DNA from: Augochlora pura
Lineage: Eukaryota; Arthropoda; Insecta; Hymenoptera; Halictidae
Length of the DNA: 64,000 bases
Direction: 5' to 3'
NCBI RefSeq assembly: GCF_028453695.1
Contig: NC_135774.1
Location: 8,866,001 to 8,930,000 of the forward strand
Position numbers and translations under genes: made by a program. The notes under the pieces are model-generated. The model was not told the DNA's origin. It saw only the letters and a list, made by a program, of their open reading frames with translations, and made no database searches. Every line of letters starts with the position of its first letter. Position 1 is the stretch's first letter. Positions 35,501 through 46,199 of this stretch are shown in pieces.

Positions 35501-38500
35501 AAATCGTCGCCGGCTCGTTTTGGTTGTGAGCGTCGCTTTTCAGCTTGTCGTTGATCGCTTTCACTAATTCACAAAGCAGACATAGACTGGTCACCCGCCG
35601 GGCGCAGTTAGGCAAATGAGGGAGAAAAACGGGGCGGGGTGGGGGGTTCGCGTTCGATCGTGACTGTCGCGTTGGCGACTCCGTGGCAATTCGGTGAATT
35701 AGTCGGGAGAATTCATGATTTCATCCTGCAGCGCGGTTCTTGCTTCCGATTTGTCACCCACCTTTTGCCCTTCGATCCTTTCGCGCGATCGAAATTGGCC
35801 CTTTAACACATATCCGTAAAGTGATTCTTTGCGTCGCCGTTCACAAAATTACCGGCATTTGTTGACGATGTCATAGAAATTATATGATCTATATGAAAGC
35901 AACGTGATTTGTTTTATATAATTTTCTAAAATTTCACTCAAAAATATAGGATTTTTAACAAGTCTTTATATACAAATCTTTAATTTTTTTGCTTCTGAAT
36001 AATTTTCAATTATAAATGTTAACAAAATAAAGATAAAAATATTTTAATCATTCTGCAATGATCCATAAACATTGTGCAATGAATTCCTCTAACATTTATA
36101 GCAAAATTTAAGTAATTTCGACCAGTTTTAAAGGAGTTATAACATTTTAAAATTGTTGACTCATTTTTGCTATTTTATACAGGTCAGTCATTTAATAACG
36201 AAGAGCATATTAGCACCTTTTCAATAAGGACAACTTCTTTAACCACTTCAGTATCGAACAACATTGTATCAATTTTTATTATATTTAAAAAAATACTACC
36301 TTTTTACTATTTTTCATAAATAACAGATTCATTTCTCATTTCTTCTTCCCCTTTAAAAGTTCTAATTTTCAGACAATTTCTTCCTAGAACTTTACCAAAG
36401 TTTTTTAAATAATATTCTTGCATTATGAACTCAAATGAGAATAGATAAAGAATATCTTCTTAAAGAAAAATAATTTCAAAATGTTTATAAGAGGTAGAAA
36501 TTGAAAAAGAATTATAGCATTTTTTACGTGTTCTATTTCTAAAATGAAATGCAGAGCTTCGTTGAAAATTATTTTTATATTGCCAATTATAATAAGAATA
36601 GACTAAAAAATTTGTTTAAAATAGAGTAACGAAAAAGCATATTATAAACTGTCACGGTAAAATTCATATTACCACTTGTCATAAATCTTATTTAAGTTAA
36701 AACTATTTTTCTTTAAGAAGATATACATTACCAATTCTCCTTCGAATTCACAACGCAAAATTATTAACAAAAAAACCAAAACCTCATATCTCACCTAGAT
36801 TAAAAAATTACCCATCCACCCAATCACAACACAATTAAATTCACACTTGCCTATCACAAATTCTATTTAAACCACAAATAATAATACATAACCTTGACAC
36901 AAAACCATCCTGCTCAATACAAGATATTCCCAACCCATCCCCATAAAAGTCTCCAACGCAAAATACATTTCAAAACAGTCCCCCAGTCCGTGTTTCAGCT
37001 ACACCCAGTCAAGAAGTCGCCATATCTCCTCCGATCCCCAGAGCAAACCCTCCAATAGTTATTTGCTCACCCTATGCAAGCAGACGGTCGACGTCCGCCA
37101 CGGGTGTAAAGATAAGGATCAGGTTGTGATCAGCACAGGTGAGCACCCGGGTGTCAGGAAAAAGGAAAAAGGAAGAATTCTTCGGCGGTCGTGGGGGTGG
37201 CTGGGAGGGCGGCCCGCCTCTTTAGGCGAACCGTATCGCGATTACGCGTGGAATACTCACGAACTGTGCCGGTGTTGAGGGGCAGCCGCGCAACTTCGAC
37301 TATGGACCGGTACTTGTAGAGGGCATGCCTGATATCCTCTTCGGGCAATTCCTCGGGTACGTCCAGTACGTACACCGTGAATGTCTTTGCGGGTCTGCAC
37401 GGTATGGCGACCTGCGCGTTCATGAATACGAAACGTCGTATTTAGGAGCCGTTTGAAGTGGTAGGGGTCCTTTGTGTACCGAAAGATAAGTACCTTCTTG
37501 TAGAAGCGTGCCCCGGTGACTTTGTGGAAGCCCTTTTTGTAGACCGCCTGAAAATCGTCGATGTTGCTGAACTTGAAGAGTATACCGGTCGCCGTCTTCG
37601 TCAAGGAGAACGCGCCACTGTAATGCAAAGCGAAACCGATGTTTTATCTCCGCACCTTTCTCTCTCTCTCTCTCTCTCGTTTCCCCCGGTTTTCCCTCGT
37701 TTTCCCTCCGTTTCTCTCTTTTTCCCCCGATCTCTATCCCCCGTTCACCTCGCCACTCGTCTGCTCGCCGAACTTCCTATTCCCGGGTGCCGGTCCCTCC
37801 CACTCCGTCGGTCGGTGGATTTTATCTTGTTTGCCGAGCTCCTCTATCGAGCAATTATCGCGCTTCGACTTTTCCCGGGGTAATTTCATTCCGAAATGAA
37901 GACATGGCTTATCTTAATTGTTGTGATCCGCCGGAGTTTAACCTATTAATCGAGGCGGCCGAGCGAATTCGTCGTTTGTAATGTCCGGCTTTTATTGGCT
38001 GGTTGACTGATAAATGGGGAATTAGTATTTAGCCGGGGGAGGAGAACGTTTCTGTTTCCAATCGACGGTTGGGACACTGCGTTTCGTGAAAATACTGGGT
38101 GTTTCGCGTAATTATTAACTGCGTAATTAAACTGTTGCTAATATAAGTTAGTGTGTCTTTGGTCAATTCTGAATTGTGATTTAGGAAATTTCAGAAAGAA
38201 CGTTTTACTTTTAGGTTATGTTACGAACATTCTAACAATATAACTGACTTGACTATATTGTACAATTCACTGATTTTGCTTACATAATGATACCATGTTC
38301 TTCAACCATACACTCAAAAATAACATTCGAGGTTAGGTTCAAAATTTAAATTTAATCTCAATTGTTCTTGCTGCCAGATTTTGTTATAAACTCAAAATAA
38401 CTCTTAAATTTTTAGTGGTATTTAAACGAAACGAGATATTAAAGATAATAGAAAATACAAATATTGTATCTTTTCTGAAGAATTTGAGAATATTTTTGCG

Positions 38501-41500
38501 TTGTTTTCAATTCATTAATACTATCGAAAGGATTAATTAATTTTTAACTAACTCCTGATTCTTGTATTTCGTGCAAAATATCTTTATTTATTATTGAATC
38601 AAATTTTGTATGAAAGTGATGATTTCTTTTTATTATTAACGATATTTTCTATTATTATATAATTTTATCATTATTACATAATTTATCAATATCATTATTA
38701 TTTTATATCACAATATAATTTTTCGCATTACTATATAATTTTATTTTATATTATTTATATAATTTTTATTACAAATCTTGCGAAAGTGATCATTCCTTTT
38801 TATTATTATTAACCATTAATCCTATGAAATTTTTGATCATCAACGAGTCAATGAACTATAACTATAGTTCCCGCGATCAATAATAAACTTTTCGGAAATC
38901 GTCGGACAGTTTTGTGGAAATTGATGGCAAATTGACCGGTGTGCACTGTAATGCAGCCTGTAAGTGTACTTCCACGTAATTAGGCTGCGATGATTAACGG
39001 CTGCGATCGGCACATTTGTTTCAATATTGTCGTTTGCGGGCCGGCTAATTCGTTTCAATTATCGCCCGCGCGGGGCTTTGGTGCCCGCGCCACACCACGA
39101 AACACTTTGCGAGTTTTATTCTAGACGCCAACAATCGAACACTCGAATTCCTGTATTTACCGGATACCACCCCCCACCCCCCGTCACATGCGATAACATT
39201 TGTACTTGTTTTTGGTAGTACTATATATACCACGAGAAATTTATTTCGTATTTAATGCGCGCGCTGAGTCCAGGGTCGGGCGAGATATTATTCGGACCGC
39301 CGGGTAAGAGATAAGGATTAACGGATAAAATTTTATTCGACGTTTTCGTATAAATGTCCCATTGAATAAAAATTCAGCTGGATAACAATTTATCCGAATA
39401 ACATTTTAGTTGGAATGAAAATTTGTTTGGATAAGAAGTTATTTGGTGTTCGAATAAGAATTTATTTTTACGTGAATTAATTCGGAAAATAATAGAGTTG
39501 AATATAAATAATAAAATATTGTATTCTTCATAGTTCATTGACTAATCTCTTCTGCGGTAATTTTTAAGATTTATTTTTCTTACGATTGATGAATGAATAA
39601 TTTATTGTGAAAATAATAAATAAATGAAAATGAAGAATTGTTAGAATAATGTATTCGAATAAAAAATAAAGAATTATTCGAACAGATAAAATAATTAATT
39701 AGGAATAATGAATAATTGTTATCCGGATGTTATTCAACTAACAATAATTCATTAGAATTATTATAGATAAGTTATTAATTGATTATATCTAGATAAGTCT
39801 TAGCCGAGTCACTGAAATCATATAAGTCATTTTTTTATAATTATCTACAATTTATTGAAATATGAAGAAACTACTGTAATTGTTTTTCCTATACAATTAT
39901 TGTGATGGACTTTTTAGCTTCATCTTTTGTATTTTTTTCTAGTTTTCTATCAGTACCAAGCATTATATCAAGAATTTCTAAAGGAACGGCGACTGTGAAA
40001 ATATGTCGCTTTTTATTAATTGTTCAAGGGTTACTTTGTAGATTGCACATCCTATTAATAATACACCATAACAAAAAATGATTCGATACTAGCCGCTATA
40101 AGGAGAAAGTGTATGAAATATTATTTAATCGTGGAATTGCGTTCCCAGGTGCAGTTACTAATATGTCTGACCAATGCTCGCTATTTCTACTTGCAATATA
40201 AATTCATGATGGTATGATTCATTTCCATTAATATTAGAATCGCTGAGTAGTAATAGTATGTATTGCCATATATAGTAGCGATATTGCATTTATATAGTAT
40301 CTACGCAGTTTGCATTGCAAGATATGTGTCTGTCTACAATAAAATTATACTTTTACTAAAATTAGGTCAAACAAATGATTTTTAAATATTCGGTAGATTG
40401 TTGATGATATTAATGGTTATGGTTTATAATAATATCTGTAAAGTTCTTTCTGCTATTAAAATTACTACTTACTAATTTCGTAAATAAATAAAATACTGTA
40501 AGATTTTTTTATAAAATGCAACTAATTTAATCAAACTACAAGAATATGATAAAGAAAGAGAACTAGGATTATACTGTTTTTAAAAAAAATCTACTACTCC
40601 CATGGAAAATGTTTGTAAGATAAGACTTTCATGATTTTAAATGTTACAAAATTCAATAAATATTCGATTAATAATTTCCTGTCTATATTTTTACATATTG
40701 TGCATCATATCATATTAAATACATAAAATTTGTATTATATGTATAATGAATAATAATAATTTATAGATATACCCTTTTTTTAAATAGTTAAACATATTTA
40801 AAAAATGTGTTTTTATAGCAATTTTTACGATGGATACAAACAGAAGAAATGAATTTTGTAAATTTATTTTTAGCGTATAAAAAGAAAAGTAAATATCAAA
40901 AACGTGATAAATTTCATAAAAATAAAACGTGTCAGCTGAAACTTTGTTTACAGTGTATATTCTACATTTTACGTTTTGGTGATTTTTTTGTCAAAGAAAC
41001 AAATTTCTTTTTCGCAAATCAAAAACATGTTTACCAAATTCATTTCTACATATTTGTATACACCGTAAAAAATGCTATAAAAACGCATATTTTTTAAATG
41101 TTATCTTAAAATTTACTCCATTGTAACACTGGATCAAAGTGACACACATGTTCTAGAATATTTAAATTATATTCTCAAATAGTTCGGCTTTAATAGTATT
41201 GTTATTTTCCAAGAAATGGTTGTTTGAAAATTGTTATTATCATTCGCATAGGAAATGTGACAATAGTGGGTTAATATTAGAACAATCAAGCCGTGAATAT
41301 GACTAATGTATATTATTTTAAAATAATAGAAAAATGGGATTTATTTAAACTTAGCTTAAATAAAGAAGTTTACCTAAAAATGTCTCATAAAAACGATTTT
41401 ATAATTAATTCAATTGTGATAGAAAAAATGAGAAAACAGTCTCTCTGACAACCTTTCTAGTTTTAGTATTTATATTCTATTTACATTTATTTCTATTTGT

Positions 41501-42045
41501 ACAGTATTATATTTATTAATTGTGTCAATGCTACCATTTTATTGCAGAATCTTTTAATTATCTATATTACGTTATCTTAATTATTTATATATTCTATCTT
41601 TTTACCACGCGCGATATGCGATAATTTTGCAAACATCCCCGGACATCTAATATAAGCCCAGAGAAACATCATTTTAAAAATGAACAAATTTAACTAAAAT
41701 ACCGTAGAAGTGAATCATCATCTCTTTGACACGTTGCCGTGTCAGAACCGATCGGAACGGTTCCATTCGTAAGCGTTTCAATCCCTGGATAGAGAACACT
41801 CACCGGAAGTTCATCTTCTCGCAAATGGTGGCGGCCTTCTCGATGCTCAACTCATGGCTGGGCGTCAAGAGGAACGCGCCCTTGGTGAGAAAATCGGTCT
41901 CGCTGATCTCGGAATCGGTGTCCTGGTCCTGCCAGTCGGCTGATCCGCGGCGACCCTCCTGGTTCAGCCTGAGCAACGAGCTGCTTTTCGACGTGGACAT
42001 GTCGTTTTCGCAGGCGGCACTGCCGTCCGTGCCTTTCTGAGACAT
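29450..42045 (-). CDS. Five-exon gene; predicted 286-residue tandem RRM-like protein
   Basis: Coding exons, in transcript order, are 41804-42045, 37494-37617, 37261-37411, 35347-35563 and 29450-29576. All introns are GT-AG, phases match (2, 0, 1, 2), and the total is 861 nt including stop. The first ATG has an in-frame TAG 75 nt upstream and an A at -3. Residues 1-50 are Ser/Asp/Glu-rich and probably disordered. Residues about 54-122 read as beta-alpha-beta-beta-alpha-beta (AFLLT, LSIEKAATICEKMN, ATGILFKF, IDDFQAVYKKGF, GARFYKK). Residues about 130-235 read the same way with a long insert (FTVYVLDVP, EEDIRHALYKY, SIVEVARL, VIRVTLAS, VEETSMLLSRG, GATYFPTE). That is two RRM-like folds with weak RNP motifs. 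The tail (RVRDLLPVFDNAGFNK) is conserved-looking. No zinc knuckle, signal peptide or membrane segment is seen. Nucleic-acid binding is inferred and the family is not recognised. A domesticated Gag/ORF1-like origin is an alternative. Confidence 0.82.
29829..30622. mobile_element. Fold-back MITE with about 115-bp inverted ends
   Basis: The left arm begins CAGGGTGTCGAGTTTAAGTT and continues through AAAGATGGTATA and TTTTGGATGGG. The right arm carries the complement (GACACTCTA at the end, CCCATCCAAAACC inside). TA precedes the left end. The interior is AT-rich with no transposase. Confidence 0.75.
31427..32060. mobile_element. Fold-back element, about 270-bp arms
   Basis: The left arm starts TA|CAGGGTGGTCCACGCGAT, passes CAAATTTTTCAATACAAAA and reaches TAGTTAACGAGTAATTT near 31710. 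The right arm (about 31800-32060) repeats these in reverse complement, with divergence. The roughly 85-bp loop contains an AAATAAAGCAAAA purine tract. Single-arm relatives lie at 19695-19945 and 52978-53180. Confidence 0.78.
32157..32402 (+). mobile_element. TTAA MITE, family A, intact 246 bp
   Basis: TTAA at both ends, CCCCTTGCCATAC on the left and GTACGTCAAGGGG on the right, palindrome CGAGTCAGACTCG about 20 bp inside the left end. It serves as the intact reference for the copy split by the Tc1-like element. Confidence 0.82.
32739..32751. repeat. G homopolymer next to GA tract
   Basis: GAGAGAGAG followed by 12-13 G. Similar GA/G junctions occur at 35.19, 55.35 and 63.23 kb. Confidence 0.9.
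32995..33753 (+). mobile_element. TTAA MITE, family C, enlarged by an internal satellite (759 bp)
   Basis: TTAA at 32995-32998 with CCCTTCGCACTCG, and CATCCGCAAAGGG-TTAA ending at 33753. The interior from about 33346 to 33680 is a minisatellite of roughly eight units, 40-45 bp each (GTATATAAATTATATTTGTG, then TTATATACAAACT). The same unit occurs only about twice in the 224-bp copy at 44983-45206, so the satellite grew inside this element. Confidence 0.7.
33346..33680. repeat. AT minisatellite, 40-45-bp units
   Basis: About eight tandem units with length variation from GATGATAA insertions, inside a TTAA element. Confidence 0.9.
35347..35563 (-). CDS. Exon 4 of the five-exon gene
   Basis: 217 nt. 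TG completes a Leu codon, then 71 codons from KAINDKLKSD to PLAKYKNN plus AG, with donor ACAG|GTGGGA. Encodes the basic/polar insert and the third strand, helix and fourth strand (VIRVTLAS...DFYGATYFPTE) of the second RRM-like fold. Confidence 0.87.
35564..37260 (-). other. Intron 3 (1697 nt)
   Basis: Donor GTGAGT, acceptor TTTGTGAATTAG. Mostly AT-rich. It contains a plus-strand exon-like block at 36999-37138 and a CpG-rich stretch next to exon 4. Confidence 0.8.
36999..37138 (+). other. Exon-like block antisense inside intron 3
   Basis: On plus, a strong acceptor (CCGTGTTTCAG) and strong donor (ACAG|GTGAGC) bound 140 nt with one fully open frame of 46 codons (begins YTQSRSRHISSD, ends KDQVVIST). 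No minus-strand frame is open across the block. It is an island of balanced composition in an AT-rich intron. It may be an exon of an overlapping plus-strand gene or long non-coding RNA. No family recognised. Confidence 0.32.
37261..37411 (-). CDS. Exon 3 of the five-exon gene
   Basis: 151 nt: 50 codons plus C. Starts VAIPCRPAKTFTVYVLDVP and ends LPLNTGTV before donor GTTC|GTGAGT. Carries the first strand, helix and second strand of the second RRM-like fold; VYVLDV sits where RNP2 would be. Confidence 0.87.
37412..37493 (-). other. Intron 2, minimal 82-nt intron
   Basis: GTACTT...GCGCAG with a CTCCTAAAT branch-point-like sequence about 35 nt before the acceptor. Its length (82, not divisible by 3) exactly accounts for the change of reading frame between the two halves of this island, so no frameshift is needed. 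Size is typical of insect short introns. Confidence 0.8.
37494..37617 (-). CDS. Exon 2 of the five-exon gene
   Basis: 124 nt. T completes the Arg codon begun in exon 1, then 41 codons from GAFSLTKTATG to VTGARFYKK. Donor AAGAAG|GTACTT. This exon completes the first predicted RRM-like fold. Confidence 0.85.
37618..41803 (-). other. Intron 1 (4186 nt)
   Basis: Donor GTGAGTG and acceptor GCATTACAG. Contents: a (CT)n tract next to the acceptor, CpG-rich blocks at about 37.68-38.06 and 38.84-39.33 kb, otherwise AT-rich DNA with TTATTCGAATAA-like phrases near 39.4-39.75 kb. The frames at 37458-37883, 39027-39233 and 40849-41097 look like chance. No further exon with matching phase was found. Confidence 0.8.
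37658..37678. repeat. (CT)n microsatellite in intron 1
   Basis: About ten CT dinucleotides, 40 nt upstream of exon 2 on the gene strand, where it reads as (GA)n. Confidence 0.95.
41804..42045 (-). CDS. Exon 1 of the five-exon gene (start codon)
   Basis: 80 complete codons plus CG. It begins MSQKGTDGSAACENDM and ends in ICEKMNF before the donor CCG|GTGAGTG. Acidic Ser-rich leader (DQDTDSEISETDFL), then the first predicted strand and helix. Start chosen because an in-frame TAG lies at 42121-42123 with no ATG between. Confidence 0.88.
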
Positions 42046-42540
42046 CTTTTTATAGGCCGACGAAGTGGGATCGGCTAGCCGACGATATCGAATGTGACCC
42101 GTTACGCGAGATCGACTCCTCTAGACCAACGAGACCGGACATACGCTCTTGACACACTGCTGGTCAGTTACGCACCGATACGCCCCTTTTATATTCGCCG
42201 GGCAGCACCGTGGATCGCGACGATCCTGGGACACTGCCCACGATCTTGCGCTCGTCTCGCTTCGTGCCCGTCGGGAAAAAAAAAGGTCGTCGAGCAATAG
42301 TACCATTGACGGACGATTAGGCGTGGTTGGGATCGACGAATGCCTTCTGTGCACGTGTGTGTGTGTGTGCTCCGAGCAAACGCCAATCTTCGCTAATAAG
42401 AGGACCGCGAATTCTGTGCGGGGAAGAGTCGAATAGAAGTACTGATAAGGTAGAGGAAGACCTACGGTGGGCAGAGAAAGTATTGACACGTTTGTTCACC
42501 CCTGTGTAAGACGGTGGCTCTGTCTATTTTAATTCGGAGT
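42046..42540 (-). promoter_or_regulatory. 5' UTR and likely promoter of the five-exon gene
   Basis: CpG-containing block directly upstream of the start codon, ending in AT-rich DNA at about 42.54 kb. A (TG)n/(AC)n tract lies at 42353-42369. TATAAAAAG directly before the ATG is too close to act as a TATA box. The transcription start cannot be placed. Confidence 0.4.
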
Positions 42541-43200
42541 ATTTAATTACGTCAAATGATTACTCCCACTTCGATAATTAAATCAAATAAATTACTGTTA
42601 CGGTAGGAACAATAGAAAGGCATTTAACAATGGGTAGAAAAAGTATTGGCACACATTTTATTACGGTATAGCCTTTATAAAAATTGATAAAATTATTTTA
42701 ACTTTGAGAAACTAGCTTGCTGAACAATTGTCAATAATTTTAGCAAATACAGACAAAAATATTAAGTGTGCCTATATTTACTTCGTATATAATTTCAATA
42801 TTTGTTTAATACTGATATAGTAACTTTAATAAATAAAATTAAATTAAATGATCAAATTAAATTAATAATAAAATAAAATGTTCCATTAAATGCATTTTAT
42901 CGAATCAAAACATGCTGTTATATTATAAGAATGAGAAGAATCCATTATTATTTCTGCCATTTTATAAATACGAAAAAAATAAAAAAAACAATTGTACAGT
43001 AATCTTCTATTTTCACTTTGAAATTATGAATATTTAAGATAAATTAACGATGAATAAATGTTATAATTAATAACTCAGCTAAATTAATAAGTCCACTAAA
43101 GAATGACTCATCATAAAATAAAAATAAAAATGCTTAACTTTTGAACTAAAAACTTATCTGATAAACTATCTTGCATTTTGAAAATCCTCCCTAGCCACAA
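42541..43200. other. AT-rich, no gene seen
   Basis: A phrase GTAGAAAAAGTATTGGCACAC at about 42635 (and a relative at about 42470) resembles a Tc1 terminal sequence, but no paired end was found. Confidence 0.45.
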
Positions 43201-44000
43201 ATGAACGAGAATTCACAATATAATAAGTAGTCGTTAAACGGAACGTCGCATTGTCAGGTTTCGTATGAAATTTCGAACAAAGGAATCGTAATCGCTACTT
43301 TATCCGAACATTCGCCTGGATTTCCATTGTTCCGTCAAGATTTATACCGATCGTCCGCGAAAATCACGAAATTTCAACGGCGGATTGTTATTAACAGTAC
43401 GAGGTGGATATTTTATCGGCTAAATGTTATTAATGTTTCCTGCGCGGCGCGTGACACATCATTTAACATCCATATTGGACTGTGCGGATCCGAAGGGTTT
43501 AAATCAATTTCACCATGCATCGTTAACCCAGTGATGATGCATTACTTGCTACCGGTAGCTAGCGCGCAATTTTTTAAATAAGCGTCCAATCTATTAAAAA
43601 TACATTACGTCGAGCGGCTATAAATTCCACCCCCGTTCTTAACGAGTATTTATCGCAAAAACTGCCCTCGGACCCGGGGGGTATTTTAGGTAAGAAGTTC
43701 CGCGGATAAAACGGTACAGGGCATAATTGATCAGCAAATTGGACAGAGATTTATGTTTCGGACAGGGACCCGGTGCTCGCAGCGGCCTTTCCTAAGAAAC
43801 CCGTGTTCATTTCTTCCGCGGAGAACTTGAAGAACGCTCGAAAGAAATTCCGCGTCAGAATTCAAAAGAACAATGGAAGGGAACCGACTGTACAATGATG
43901 AATCACGGGGCATTGATTTTCTTACGGTTTTTACCGATCGTCTTATTTGTTTGCGACTCCTTTGCAATCTAGCTGCTGGAATCTTCTTCCAACATGGTCC
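43200..44000. other. Moderate-GC island, no gene called
   Basis: The frame at 43327-43581 (plus) and the AG|GTAAG motif at about 43689 do not assemble into an exon. Confidence 0.35.
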
Positions 44001-44510
44001 GTTTTTATTTTGTTACAACAAATGCAATTTTCCTTTTTCAATTATTATTAATTTACTACATTACCAAAAATGTTTCTCTTTTCAATATTATTATATTGAA
44101 CATTGCTATGTCTATGGGTTTTACAATTTTTTAACGATCAATTCCGTTTCTATATTATTAATAATTCTACAATAATTGATTTTTACCATCCGAACATAAC
44201 ACTGATCTTGCAAACGGAAAAATTTGTTTAAAACTAAACTTAATTTCTTGAATATTTTTTCACAACCACCAAATTTTCAATTCTTTTCATTTTTATTTCG
44301 CAAGCGTTTTTTAAGAAGTTAACAGTTTAAAAACTATAAGGAGATTTCCAAAGCTATGAAAATTACAGATGAAATTTTATTTAACAGATTCAGTCTCTTA
44401 ACTTCAATAATGTTTCTATATACAAGTAAAGTTATTGCAGAAACATAGTAACCGGGGGTGGGCCAGAATAATTGACACAATTAGCCTACTATGTTCAAGA
44501 AAAGATATTA
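44001..44510. other. AT-rich, no gene seen
   Basis: Nothing recognisable apart from a GGGGGTGGGCCAGAATAATT phrase at about 44453 reminiscent of a Tc1/mariner end, unpaired. Confidence 0.45.
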
Positions 44511-44515
44511 TACTG

Positions 44516-44654
44516 CAAAATAGTGTTAATATTTGTATATAAAATCGTTTATATTTAGACAGTATGAAATCCTTAAGGTGTCTTTACAAAATAGTGTTAA
44601 TATTTATAAAATTGTTTGAAATTAGACACTATAAAAACCTTAAGGTGTCTTTAC
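44516..44654. repeat. Two-copy 71-bp tandem repeat
   Basis: CAAAATAGTGTTAATATTT...CCTTAAGGTGTCTTTACA occurs from 44516 and from 44587. Confidence 0.88.
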
Positions 44655-44824
44655 ACCTCACAATAAAAATAAATATTCCATACACATTTTTAGATCCAGT
44701 TCGAACCACAGAAAAATATCACTAAATTAATTCAACAACTATTCTCGAAAAAGTAAAAAAATTAGTTCTGAAAAAACAATTAAACTCATAGAATAATTTG
44801 AAGTTAAATTCTGAAAAGTGTCTT

Positions 44825-44986
44825 TTAACACTTTGCACTCGAGTGGCGACTCTACGGCGCCATTAAAATAGTTGTAACACGTTCCAAAATTATTTTTAAT
44901 AAATATCAGCAAAGCTTAGATTTAAAAATTGTTAAAGGTGTAACTGTTATACGAGTCACAACACCGCTCGCTGGAAACGGTGTTAA
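44825..44986 (+). mobile_element. TTAA MITE, family C relative, 162 bp
   Basis: TTAA-CACTTTGCACTCGAG at the left with hairpin GAGT-GGCG-ACTC. The right end GGAAACGGTG-TTAA is a poorer match. It shares its right TTAA (44983-44986) with the next element. Confidence 0.55.
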
Positions 44987-45206
44987 CCCTTTGCGGACGA
45001 GAGGCGACTCTCGGTCGCCACGGCATTGTATATGGATTATTATTAAATTGTCTATAATTGTGTATAGATTATATAAATTATATTTTTATTGTATAGAAAT
45101 CAAGAGAACTGTATATAAATTATAGAAATTATATTTGTATTGGATATAGATTAAAATAATTTGCTACCGTAGCTGACTGAAAATATCGTCGTCCGCAAAG
45201 GGTTAA
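44983..45206 (+). mobile_element. TTAA MITE, family C, 224 bp
   Basis: Well-matched ends CCCTTTGCGGACGA and TCGTCCGCAAAGGG between TTAA sites. Subterminal hairpin CGAGAG-GCGA-CTCTCG directly inside the left end. The interior carries about two copies of the AT unit that is amplified in 32995-33753. Confidence 0.82.
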
Positions 45207-45209
45207 GCG

Positions 45210-46110
45210 AAAGTCGTAGTGGGCCAGTCGACTAACGCGGATCGCGAGGGGTCTCGTCGCATCGTTAAATAAAGCGAAGTAAAATTCGTCGGACGGGGAA
45301 CAGTTGTAGTACTTGGCAGAGTTCTGAGCAACGCCGAGGATGCTCGTGTTTAAATAAGTTTTCGACTCGGCTGGTCGGGCAGCGACGGGCCCGGTGGTGG
45401 CGGGGGGGAGGGGGCGACGGATGGCTACGAAATGGCGTCTTCGGCGGCGCGCGGGAAGGACTTAAATCTCGTTCAAGATACTTGGCCTACAACGGTAGCC
45501 GAAAGCTCCAATTAACGGGACTTTATCGAACTCTCCAGGAGGGGGAGGGAGGAGGAGGAGGGTGGCGACAACGCCTGCCAAGTTGGTACACAAAGACGCA
45601 AACAGGCGTGTACACTGGGTAAACAGTGATCGACGGAATGAAAAGGAGAACCGTAGGAACGCGACGGTGGATCCCACATTCAGGAATTATTCATTCGAAT
45701 ACGAATCAAGAACGGCGCGAGAATGTTCGCGCGGGGAACGGTGACAAAGCGTCGTGGCGCATTGATTTGCACTAATCATTGAGACGGTAATTGCTGTGAA
45801 ACGAGGTGGTATTTCTGATTGAGACGATTTGGGGGACCGATCCCATGTCGTTAATCGAGCGCCGATCGAATGAAATAAACATAAGCCGGCCGAAGTGCTC
45901 GGCCGCATTGTGTTTTCATGAGCACACGGGATACCGTGTTCTCCGGGGTGATCAATTGATTCTTCGATTTTAGGCCGCGCGTAGTGCGACCTGCTTGCGC
46001 AACTACGGCCACCAGGGACTTCCGGCACGCTGGTAATGCTAACCTAAATTTCGAAATTCGTTGCGACGGTACTTGAACCATCTTTGGGGATGGTGAATGT
46101 CTCGGCATAA
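45210..46110. other. CpG-rich island, no gene called
   Basis: Overlapping frames on both strands (45462-45677, 45687-46028, 45851-46108 minus; 45562-45744 plus) have no family resemblance. G/A-rich tract at about 45402-45420 and 45540-45562. Confidence 0.35.
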
Positions 46111-46199
46111 ATATGCATATTTTACGTTATTATTATACCGTACTTTAGGGTATAATAATACCCTACTTTAAAAAATACCGTACTTTAGAAAATTATTAA

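Noticed and set aside
37257..37628. Interpretation of exons 2-3 as a frameshifted pseudogene or mobile-element gag
   Set aside because: An 82-nt GT-AG intron with a branch-point-like site explains the frame change, and the flanking exons fit in phase.
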